Part shown: one piece after another, positions 22,509 to 28,209 of the stretch
Layout: every line of letters starts with the position of its first letter
How positions within the stretch are numbered: the stretch's first letter is position 1
Source of the DNA: a virus
DNA: 28,209 bases
IMG/VR virus record: IMGVR_UViG_3300021963_006013
Coordinates: 1 to 28,209 of that record
Reading direction: 5' to 3' (one strand)
Position numbers and translations under genes: made by a program
The notes under the pieces: model-generated
What the model saw: the letters and a program-made list of their open reading frames with translations, nothing else
Told to the model about the DNA's origin: nothing
Database searches by the model: none

Positions 22509-22888
22509 CTGATAGAGTATTAGTAGTAACTCCGCCCGACGATGTGTTAATTGATGGTTTTAGATTGTTATTGGTTGATTTGGATGCAGATCAAACTAAA
22601 ATTATTTCTAATAATCTTTTAAATCTTGTTTCCAATTTAACTATTATAACATATCTTTGGACCATCAAAGATAACACTAGTTGGCTGTTAGATAAAAAAA
22701 TAAAAAGCGATTTAATTATTTTTAACGCTGACAGTCAAAATGAGCTGATAGTAGGCTATATCGCTGCTCAAAAAAATTCACATTACTTTGGAACACTAAA
22801 AACTTTAGCCATAGCTAACGCAAAGGCTATATATGCTAGTGAGGATTGTGAATCTTTACTTAAATTAAACATAGACAATCATGAATAA
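22505..22888 (+). CDS. Unknown protein, 127 aa
   Basis: The protein alternates beta and helix (RVLVVTPPDDVLIDGFRLLLVDLD, in part DGFRLLLVDLD; then SDLIIFNADS and LKTLAIANAKAIYAS), suggesting a Rossmann-like or receiver-like alpha/beta fold, but no active-site set is complete. It overlaps 21120 by ATGA and bS21 by 8 bases, so it is co-translated with the ribosomal protein. Confidence 0.65.
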   Translation: MTDRVLVVTPPDDVLIDGFRLLLVDLDADQTKIISNNLLNLVSNLTIITYLWTIKDNTSWLLDKKIKSDLIIFNADSQNELIVGYIAAQKNSHYFGTLKTLAIANAKAIYASEDCESLLKLNIDNHE

Positions 22889-23117
22889 ATCAAGAGTACT
22901 CGTAGGAAGAACAGTAGTTCTTAAAGAAGGCGAGAATATTAATCAGGCCCTAAGACGTTTCAAGAAAAAAGTTGACGAGTCTGGGGTATTGGAAGAACTC
23001 CGTCTAAAAGAATTCTACGAAAAGCCAACAACAGAACGCAAACGCAAAAAAGGTGCAGCAGTGGCACGTTGGCGGAAACAACTTCGCGATAACCAATTAC
23101 CTAAGAAAATGTATTAA
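22881..23117 (+). CDS. rpsU: Ribosomal protein bS21 homologue
   Basis: This 78-residue protein aligns along its length with bacterial bS21: KEGENINQALRRFKKKVDESG (in part INQALRRFKKKVDESG), then the family signature LRLKEFYEKPTTERKRKK, and a basic tail. bS21 sits on the 30S platform near the anti-Shine-Dalgarno end of 16S rRNA and aids initiation. It is one of the few ribosomal proteins known in phages, including pelagiphages. It could replace host bS21 on ribosomes. A promoter for the next gene starts 5 bases after its stop. Confidence 0.95.
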   Translation: MNKSRVLVGRTVVLKEGENINQALRRFKKKVDESGVLEELRLKEFYEKPTTERKRKKGAAVARWRKQLRDNQLPKKMY

Positions 23118-23121
23118 TCTA

Positions 23122-23150
23122 TTGACCATTGGTCAGAAAGGTAGTATAAT
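23122..23150 (+). promoter_or_regulatory. Sigma70-like promoter TTGACC-17-TATAAT with dyad
   Basis: Spacer is 17 bp. The expected start is about 23157, the A of the ATG itself, and no Shine-Dalgarno sequence exists, so the message should be leaderless. The dyad TGACC-ATT-GGTCA (23123-23135) overlaps the -35 and could be an operator. Confidence 0.85.
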
Positions 23151-23156
23151 AGCTGT

Positions 23157-23738
23157 ATGAACACAGATATTATGATAGACTTGGAGACACTAGATGTCCT
23201 CCCTTCCGCAACTATTCTAACTATTGGCGCAGTTAAGTTTAATCCATTTGGTGAGGAAGCTAACGATCCAAAAATGGAAAAATTCTATGTCAAAGTAGAT
23301 GTAGATAGTTGCGATAGAATAGGTGCAACAGTTTCCACTGCCACATTAGATTGGTGGGCGAATCAAACAGCCGCTGCTCAAGCAGATGCCTTTGATCCTA
23401 CCAATCGTATTTCAATTGAAGATGCTATGACACAGCTCTACAAGTTCTGCTGGGGAGGCAAACGTGTTTGGTCGCATGGCGCAGGCTTTGACGTTATTAT
23501 TCTAGAATGGTATTTCCGTAAAATTGGTAAAGCTATTCCTTGGAGTTTCTGGGAAGTTCGTGACACTCGCACATTGTTTGACATTGGTATTAACCCCAAC
23601 CGTGCTTCGATTACAGCTCACAATGCTCTAGCAGATGCTGTAGACCAAGCACAAGGTGTTCAAAAGATCTATAGAACACTACGTAGCTCAACAATGAGCG
23701 ACGGACAGTATATTAACCCTTTGGCAAAAACAAATTAA
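23157..23738 (+). CDS. DEDDh 3'-5' exonuclease (Rv2179c/DexA-like)
   Basis: This 193-residue exonuclease shows Exo I in MIDLETLD (D8, E10), the family strand ATILTIGAVKFNP, Exo II in WSHGAGFDVIILEW, and Exo III in AHNALADAVDQA (DEDDh His and Asp). The overall order fits the Rv2179c-like 3'-5' exoribonuclease domain and T4 DexA. It could degrade DNA or RNA 3' ends. Its own promoter with a likely leaderless start parallels the nuclease at 3535. The MazG-like gene follows after one base. Confidence 0.9.
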   Translation: MNTDIMIDLETLDVLPSATILTIGAVKFNPFGEEANDPKMEKFYVKVDVDSCDRIGATVSTATLDWWANQTAAAQADAFDPTNRISIEDAMTQLYKFCWGGKRVWSHGAGFDVIILEWYFRKIGKAIPWSFWEVRDTRTLFDIGINPNRASITAHNALADAVDQAQGVQKIYRTLRSSTMSDGQYINPLAKTN

Positions 23739-23739
23739 C

Positions 23740-24024
23740 ATGGATACACAAACTAAAGAAGTAATGGACATTCTTCAAGAAGAGTGTGCAGAAGTTATTC
23801 AAGCTGTAAGTAAAATTAGCCGCTTCGGGCTTGATAACTATAAACCAGGAAAACCTAAAACTAACAGGGAACATCTAGAAGAAGAGTTAGGAGATATGTT
23901 AGCCATGATTGATATTCTGCACAGCATGGATATTGTATCATATTCTAATATTGAACGTGCCCAAGCTGCTAAAATTGAAAAATTAAAAAAGTGGTCAAAT
24001 ATTCAGAATTTAGAGAATATTTGA
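23740..24024 (+). CDS. MazG-like nucleotide pyrophosphohydrolase
   Basis: This 94-residue helical protein has the MazG metal-binding set: QEECAEVIQAVSK (ExxE near residue 14) and LEEELGDMLAMID (ExxxD). MazG-like enzymes hydrolyse NTPs, dNTPs or ppGpp-like nucleotides; phage versions are thought to alter the nucleotide pool. No Shine-Dalgarno sequence precedes the ATG, one base after the exonuclease stop, so it is probably read by translational coupling. Its stop touches the late box before dnaK. Confidence 0.88.
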   Translation: MDTQTKEVMDILQEECAEVIQAVSKISRFGLDNYKPGKPKTNREHLEEELGDMLAMIDILHSMDIVSYSNIERAQAAKIEKLKKWSNIQNLENI

Positions 24025-24032
24025 TATAAATA
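24025..24032 (+). promoter_or_regulatory. Exact T4-late box TATAAATA upstream of dnaK
   Basis: An exact TATAAATA immediately follows the MazG stop codon (TGA 24022-24024). A transcript would have a leader of about 75 bases. No good sigma70 pair was found here. Confidence 0.6.
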
Positions 24033-24067
24033 AAATTTGTAAATTGTACCATAATGGGCAGTTTATA

Positions 24068-24104
24068 GAGCAAAGTGCTCACTAGATCTTACTTTATAAG
24101 GAGA
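24068..24104 (+). promoter_or_regulatory. dnaK leader: hairpin plus shared 18-base ribosome-site element
   Basis: GAGCA-AAG-TGCTC (24068-24080) is followed by TCTTACTTTATAAGGAGA (24087-24104), an 18-mer identical to the hsp20 leader at 26046-26063. CTTA can pair with TAAG, partly masking AAGGAG. Confidence 0.55.
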
Positions 24105-24110
24105 TGACAT

Positions 24111-26012
24111 ATGTCAAAGATCATCGGTATCGACTTAGGTACCACAAACTCATGCGTAGCCGTTATTGAAAACGGTATCCCCAAAGTTATTGAAAATTCA
24201 GAAGGTGCCAGAACAACACCCTCAATCGTTGCCTACGGCAAAGATGAAATTTTAGTAGGCGCCAGCGCAAAGCGCCAATCAGTAACTAACCCAAAAAATA
24301 CCATCTATGCATCAAAGCGTTTGATCGGTAGAAAATTTAAAGAGGAAGCTGTCCAAAAAGACATCAACCTAATGCCTTACGAAATTATGGAAGCCAAGAA
24401 CGGAGATGCTTGGGTTCGTGTAAACGATCAAGAACTTGCTCCTCCACAGATCTCAGCTGAAGTTCTTCGTAAGATGAAAAAGACCGCGGAGGATTATCTT
24501 GGTACAACAGTTACTCAAGCAGTTATTACAGTCCCTGCGTACTTTAACGACAGCCAGCGACAGGCTACAAAGGACGCTGGTAAAATCGCAGGCTTGGAGG
24601 TACTCCGTATTATTAACGAGCCTACTGCGGCAGCTCTTGCTTATGGTGTTGATAAAGCTGATAAAAAAGATAGGAAAATTGCTGTTTACGATCTTGGTGG
24701 CGGTACATTCGATGTTTCAATCATCGAGATAGCCAACGTCGACGGCGACAAACAAATTGAAGTATTGTCAACCAATGGCGACACGTTCCTAGGTGGTGAA
24801 GACTTCGACCAGCGTATCATGGACTTCTTGGTTGAAGAATTCAAGAAAGATCAAGGCGTAGACCTAACCAAGGATGTTTTGGCACTCCAGCGTCTAAAAG
24901 AAAGTGCAGAGAAAGCCAAGATCGAATTATCAAGTTCAGCACAAACATCAGTTAACCTGCCATACATTACAGCAGATGCAAGTGGCCCTAAGCACATGAA
25001 CATTACTATCAGTCGTTCTAAGTTAGAACAACTAGTAGATGAATTAATCCAACGTTCAGTGGGACCATGCAAGACAGCAATGTCAGATGCAGGTGTAAGT
25101 ACAAGCGACATCGACGAAGTTATTCTTGTTGGTGGTATGACACGTATGCCTAAGGTACAGGAAACTGTAGAAAAGTTGTTTGGTAAGGCACCACGTAAGG
25201 ATGTTAACCCAGACGAAGCAGTTGCCGCAGGTGCTGCTGTTCAAGGTGCAGTTCTAGGCGGCGATCGTAATGACGTTCTATTGTTAGACGTAACACCATT
25301 GAGCCTAGGTATCGAAACTATGGGAGGTGTGTTTGCCAAGGTTATTCAAAAGAACACAACTATTCCTACTAAAGGACAACAGGTGTTCTCAACAGCAGAA
25401 GACAACCAGCCTGCCGTGACCATCAAGGTCTTCCAGGGAGAGCGTGAGCTTGTACAACACAATAAGCTGTTAGGTGAATTTAATCTAGAAGGTATTGCTC
25501 CGGCTCGTCGAGGCCAACCGCAGATCGAAGTTGCATTTGACATCGATGCCAACGGTATCATGCATATCAGTGCTAAAGACAAAGGCACAGGCAAAGAGAA
25601 CAAGATCACTATCAAATCAGACAGTGGTTTAAGTAAAGATGAAATTGAACGTATGGTTCGTGAAGCCGAAGAAAATGCTGAGAGTGATAAACAAGCTCGC
25701 ACACTTATCGATACTCGCAATCAAGCAGAAGCCACTGTACATGAAATTAAAAAAGATCTTGAAGAATTCAAAGACGAATTAACTGATACAGAAAAAACAG
25801 AAATCGAGACAGCAGTAAAATCAGTCGAAGACGCTATGAAAGAAGACGACGCTGATAAAATTAAAGCTGAACTTGAAAAAGTTTTTCCTGCAATGAAAAC
25901 ATTGTTGGAGAAAAAGCAGGCTAAGGAACAGGCAGCTAATGCGCCTCAACCCGAAGCCAAAGCAGAAGACAATGTAGTAGACGCTACCTTTACGGAGACA
26001 AAGTCTAACTAA
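24111..26012 (+). CDS. dnaK: Full-length Hsp70 chaperone DnaK
   Basis: This 633-residue protein is close to the length of E. coli DnaK (638). The nucleotide-binding domain has [58 protein letters not shown] and [11 protein letters not shown]. The linker reads [15 protein letters not shown], the peptide-binding domain follows ([13 protein letters not shown]), and the helical lid ends in an acidic tail ([10 protein letters not shown]). All ATPase motifs are intact, so it should work with host DnaJ and GrpE, which are not in this window. Likely role: folding of virion or replication proteins. Codon use resembles the neighbours, so it is not a recent host pick-up. Confidence 0.97.
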   Translation: MSKIIGIDLGTTNSCVAVIENGIPKVIENSEGARTTPSIVAYGKDEILVGASAKRQSVTNPKNTIYASKRLIGRKFKEEAVQKDINLMPYEIMEAKNGDAWVRVNDQELAPPQISAEVLRKMKKTAEDYLGTTVTQAVITVPAYFNDSQRQATKDAGKIAGLEVLRIINEPTAAALAYGVDKADKKDRKIAVYDLGGGTFDVSIIEIANVDGDKQIEVLSTNGDTFLGGEDFDQRIMDFLVEEFKKDQGVDLTKDVLALQRLKESAEKAKIELSSSAQTSVNLPYITADASGPKHMNITISRSKLEQLVDELIQRSVGPCKTAMSDAGVSTSDIDEVILVGGMTRMPKVQETVEKLFGKAPRKDVNPDEAVAAGAAVQGAVLGGDRNDVLLLDVTPLSLGIETMGGVFAKVIQKNTTIPTKGQQVFSTAEDNQPAVTIKVFQGERELVQHNKLLGEFNLEGIAPARRGQPQIEVAFDIDANGIMHISAKDKGTGKENKITIKSDSGLSKDEIERMVREAEENAESDKQARTLIDTRNQAEATVHEIKKDLEEFKDELTDTEKTEIETAVKSVEDAMKEDDADKIKAELEKVFPAMKTLLEKKQAKEQAANAPQPEAKAEDNVVDATFTETKSN

Positions 26013-26019
26013 TTGTCAA

Positions 26020-26038
26020 GGGGTACCTACGGGGCCCC
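26020..26038 (+). terminator. Hairpin between dnaK and hsp20
   Basis: GGGGTACC and GGGGCCCC pair around TAC with one mismatch and one G-U pair. The following T-run is weak, so it may be a partial terminator or a processing/stability hairpin. Confidence 0.45.
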
Positions 26039-26045
26039 AGTTTGT

Positions 26046-26063
26046 TCTTACTTTATAAGGAGA
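26046..26063 (+). repeat. Second copy of the 18-base chaperone leader element
   Basis: TCTTACTTTATAAGGAGA is identical to 24087-24104 in front of dnaK and lies directly before ATG 26069. Confidence 0.85.
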
Positions 26064-26068
26064 CTATT

Positions 26069-26515
26069 ATGAACAACAACGCATTACAAAGAATCGAAGC
26101 TATTAATAGAGCACTAATTGGTTTTGACACCATGTTCGACCAAATGGAGCGCCGCTATAGCAATAGCATTAATAACAACTATCCCCCACACAACATTATC
26201 AAGACTGGTGAGAATCAGTATGAGATTCAAATTGCTGTGACAGGATTTGAGAAATCAGAAATTTCTGTATCTGTAGAATCTAATGTTCTTACAGTCAAAG
26301 GCGAAGGACAAGAATCTATTCGTCACGAGAATCCAGAAATTGTATACTTACACAGAGGCCTTGCTACTCGAGACTTTGCTCGTGAGTTCCCACTTGCAGA
26401 ACACATCGAAGTAAGCGGTGCAGAGATCAAGAATGGTATGCTGATCGTTAAATTGATCCGCAATGTTCCTGAATCTGAAAAGCCACGTGTAATTGATATC
26501 GTGGAAGTTAAATAA
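26069..26515 (+). CDS. Small heat shock protein Hsp20 (alpha-crystallin type)
   Basis: I start at ATG 26069 behind TAAGGAGA rather than the in-frame TTG 26042. The 148-residue protein has an N-terminal region similar to IbpA (RIEAINRALIGFDTMFDQME), a core alpha-crystallin domain (YPPHNIIKTGENQYEIQIAV, LTVKGEG, FAREFPLAEHIEV, IKNGMLIVKL) and a short tail. It holds unfolding proteins for DnaK, which precedes it. T4-like cyanophages carry similar Hsp20 genes. A hairpin ends the message. Confidence 0.95.
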   Translation: MNNNALQRIEAINRALIGFDTMFDQMERRYSNSINNNYPPHNIIKTGENQYEIQIAVTGFEKSEISVSVESNVLTVKGEGQESIRHENPEIVYLHRGLATRDFAREFPLAEHIEVSGAEIKNGMLIVKLIRNVPESEKPRVIDIVEVK

Positions 26516-26519
26516 ATTA

Positions 26520-26541
26520 TTAGGGGGAGTAATCCCCCTAA
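26520..26541 (+). terminator. Strong GNRA-capped hairpin after hsp20
   Basis: TTAGGGGGA, GTAA, TCCCCCTAA makes a perfect 9-bp stem with a GNRA loop. No U-run follows, so it may be a 3' stabiliser or attenuator between hsp20 and clpS rather than a full terminator. Confidence 0.6.
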
Positions 26542-26557
26542 TTGTCGGAGAAAGATT

Positions 26558-26860
26558 ATGACTACAGAAATTAAAATGGATGAAAAAGTTGCAGTGAGTG
26601 TTCAGCCTCCTAAATTATGGAAAGTTGTTTTCCTTAATGATGATTCAACTCCAATGGAGTTTGTTATTGAATTACTCACGGGCGTATTCAAACATAGTGA
26701 AAGCCGTGCTAAAGATATTACTTTAGAAATTCATAATACTGGTAGTGCTGTAGCAGGAGTTTATACTCACGAGATTGCCGAAACTAAGGGCATCGAATCG
26801 ACCCACCTAGCACGTAATAATGGGTTTCCATTACAAATTACTCTTGAACAAGAGCAATGA
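26558..26860 (+). CDS. clpS: ClpS, adaptor of the ClpAP protease
   Basis: This 100-residue protein has the ClpS pattern throughout: PKLWKVVFLNDDSTPMEFVI, LLTGVFKHSESRA, EIHNTGSAVAGVYTHEIAET and LARNNGFPLQITLEQE. The NDD-x-TPMEFV loop and the pocket that holds N-end-rule residues are present. In bacteria ClpS delivers N-degron proteins to ClpA and inhibits ClpAP from degrading SsrA-tagged ones. No ClpA is encoded here, so it must act on the host protease. GTCGGAGAAAG precedes the ATG. The stop overlaps the next gene by ATGA. Confidence 0.95.
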   Translation: MTTEIKMDEKVAVSVQPPKLWKVVFLNDDSTPMEFVIELLTGVFKHSESRAKDITLEIHNTGSAVAGVYTHEIAETKGIESTHLARNNGFPLQITLEQEQ

Positions 26861-27117
26861 CATTTGACGATGTTCGTTTAATCAAACATCAAATCACAGG
26901 GGCACGTAGATTTGGCTATTGGGTACACTTTAGAGATCAACGTCCCAGTTCTAGTTCTAATGGTCGAGCAGGAAAACTAAGTATAATACGATTTGTAGAA
27001 TCAGCATTTGGTCCTTTAGGAACTCGTTGGCAATATCAAAGATTTAACACTAACGATTACATTCTTAAACTTAATAGCGAACAGGATCTGTTAATGTTGA
27101 TACTGCGTTTTAAATAA
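26857..27117 (+). CDS. Unknown small basic protein, 86 aa
   Basis: I do not recognise it. It is basic with aromatic beta-like segments (RFGYWVHFRDQRP, TRWQYQRFNTNDYILKL). It is coupled to clpS by ATGA and precedes heme oxygenase by 16 bases, so it shares their message. No metal or Cys motif is seen. Confidence 0.65.
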   Translation: MTFDDVRLIKHQITGARRFGYWVHFRDQRPSSSSNGRAGKLSIIRFVESAFGPLGTRWQYQRFNTNDYILKLNSEQDLLMLILRFK

Positions 27118-27133
27118 CATTAAAAAATAAATT

Positions 27134-27685
27134 ATGAGCCTAAAAGACCTAACCAAAGACAATCACACAAATGCAGAAAGACAAGAATTTGTAAAAATTC
27201 TATTTTCTGGAAATATAGATCCCAAGCTGTACGCTACCTATCTATATAATCAATTCCCTATGTATGAACTATTAGAAGTCTGTGCCATGCCACACGGTCT
27301 GCTTTCAGATATTCCTGGAATACTTCGAGCAAAAGCAATTAGAACAGACTTCGACGAATTATGGGGCAATGATGAAGACGATCGACCAAAACTCTGTGCA
27401 GTTGTTAAAGAGTACATGGATCATATTATGAAAATTAAAGATGATCCAAAACGTCTAATGGCACATATCTATGTTCGTCATATGGGAGATTTGGCCGGTG
27501 GCCAGATGATTGCCAAGAAAGTTCCTGGTAGCGGAAAATATTATCAATTTGAAAATTCTGATGCACTGAAAGCCGCAGTTCGTTTAAAGATTGACGACAG
27601 TATGGCAGACGAAGCCAAGATCTGTTTTGACTTTGCTACTAAATTCTTTAAAGAGATGATGGAAATTGCAAACAGCTCAAAGTAA
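27134..27685 (+). CDS. Heme oxygenase
   Basis: This 183-residue protein opens rings of heme to biliverdin IXalpha, CO and iron. The proximal His is in KDNHTNAERQEF; the distal helix reads YVRHMGDLAGGQMIAKK, the heme oxygenase signature (GDLxGGQ). It is short, as in cyanophage Ho1 proteins. The bilin reductase gene overlaps its 3' end by 20 bases, so product and user are coupled. No Shine-Dalgarno sequence is clear; coupling to the upstream gene is likely. Confidence 0.93.
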   Translation: MSLKDLTKDNHTNAERQEFVKILFSGNIDPKLYATYLYNQFPMYELLEVCAMPHGLLSDIPGILRAKAIRTDFDELWGNDEDDRPKLCAVVKEYMDHIMKIKDDPKRLMAHIYVRHMGDLAGGQMIAKKVPGSGKYYQFENSDALKAAVRLKIDDSMADEAKICFDFATKFFKEMMEIANSSK

Positions 27686-28209
27686 AGTATGGGATACACT
27701 AATAGACGTTCAAGCTCTATTAGAAGAAAGTTTTGAGCGTACCGGTCAAGAATCATTTGAACCTGGTATGGACCGCTTTAACCAACCCGGATGGGTAAAT
27801 CGTGTTTGGACCAGCGAACACTATCGCAGAGCACACGTTGATGTAGTAGATGCTAGGGATAGCAAAGGCTTGTGGATGATGCATTGCTGTATTTTTCCGC
27901 ATGTACACAATCCTGCTCCTATTTTCGGGTTTGATGTTATAGCCGGAAAGAATAAAATTACAGGATGTTTTTACGATTACAGTCCTGCCGGAGACAACGA
28001 ACATCCCATGCTAGATTGGTTTCGAGATGAAGCTAATAAATTAGAATGGCGCAAAGAGCGTGTATTGCCGGACTGGGCCCAGCGTATTTTCAGTAAGAGT
28101 ATGGTGGCCGCAGCCAATGTCAGCGATGAGCAAGAACTAGAACAAATTGTTGCTATGGCTAGAAACGGTGTAGAACACTATCTAAGCACAGTAGGTGAAA
28201 CTAATAATA
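27666..28209 (+). CDS. Ferredoxin-dependent bilin reductase (PcyX/PebS-like), 3' end outside window
   Basis: The frame opens after a TGA at 27657; the only start before conserved sequence is TTG 27666, inside the heme oxygenase gene. The 181 visible residues show the family centre NPAPIFGFDVIAG and KITGCFYDYSP, with D104 aligning with the catalytic Asp of PcyA/PebS, and LPDWAQRIFSKS further on. It reduces biliverdin using ferredoxin, giving phycocyanobilin or phycoerythrobilin. With a non-cyanobacterial host likely, PcyX (phycoerythrobilin-forming, oceanic phages) is the best match, but PebS or PcyA cannot be excluded by eye. Perhaps 50 residues are missing. Confidence 0.9.
   Translation, partial: MQTAQSKVWDTLIDVQALLEESFERTGQESFEPGMDRFNQPGWVNRVWTSEHYRRAHVDVVDARDSKGLWMMHCCIFPHVHNPAPIFGFDVIAGKNKITGCFYDYSPAGDNEHPMLDWFRDEANKLEWRKERVLPDWAQRIFSKSMVAAANVSDEQELEQIVAMARNGVEHYLSTVGETNN

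Noticed and set aside
24111-26860. Window as bacterial chromosome because of dnaK, hsp20 and clpS
   Set aside because: These genes sit in a one-strand, overlapping array with a tail spike, HNH nuclease, nrd operon and phage unknowns, and lack dnaJ/grpE neighbours.
1-28209. CRISPR arrays, insertion sequences and complete tRNA genes
   Set aside because: No regularly spaced repeats, transposase genes or cloverleaf with anticodon arm were seen on reading the window; a computed search (CRISPR finder, tRNAscan) was not possible.

Overview
The window reads as part of the genome of a large T4-like marine tailed phage (Caudoviricetes, myovirus-like). Every convincing gene lies on the + strand. Genes are packed with ATGA or TAATG overlaps. 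Virion-type genes (tail spike with pectate-lyase fold, coiled-coil and low-complexity structural proteins) sit beside nucleotide-metabolism and stress genes. Motifs close to the T4 late promoter TATAAATA recur at gene boundaries. I infer an alphaproteobacterial host rather than a cyanobacterium. The ssrA gene is circularly permuted, the two-piece layout typical of Alphaproteobacteria, though also found in some Cyanobacteria and Betaproteobacteria. No photosystem genes are visible, and a heme oxygenase/bilin reductase pair of the kind reported from oceanic phages closes the window.

Layout. 1-3500: end of an unknown gene, a small coiled-coil membrane protein and probable virion proteins. 3535-6306: PD-(D/E)XK nuclease, tail spike and a conserved unknown. 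6320-11014: nrdA, a class II aldolase, nrdB, glutaredoxin and a possible Sm-like protein. 11041-13330: NlpC/P60-like peptidase, DUF454 membrane protein, 2OG-Fe(II) oxygenase and a small unknown. 13340-13728: permuted two-piece tmRNA with a possible 22-residue membrane peptide in its intervening segment. 13834-16927: DUF4214 protein, nitrilase-family hydrolase and a coupled AhpC-like / DUF2061 / AhpD-like cassette. 16996-18687: SGNH hydrolase, two unknowns and an HNH nuclease. 18690-18985: a structured noncoding RNA candidate with its own promoter. 18986-22508: SleB hydrolase, holin-like membrane protein, two lipoproteins, an exported protein and a large membrane coiled-coil protein. 22505-24024: unknown, ribosomal protein bS21, DEDD exonuclease and MazG-like hydrolase. 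24111-28209: DnaK, Hsp20, ClpS, unknown, heme oxygenase and bilin reductase (cut by the window end).

How the parts may work together. nrdA, nrdB, glutaredoxin and MazG supply and clean the dNTP pool, and the two nucleases could recycle host DNA or RNA. AhpC-like and AhpD-like proteins would detoxify peroxides. The most striking theme is a phage-borne translation and protein-quality set: tmRNA with its own tag, bS21, ClpS, DnaK and Hsp20. Two kinds of transcription signal are visible: sigma70-like promoters with 17-18 bp spacers, two of which place the start codon at the expected transcription start (leaderless messages), and T4-late-like boxes at the stop codons of upstream genes.
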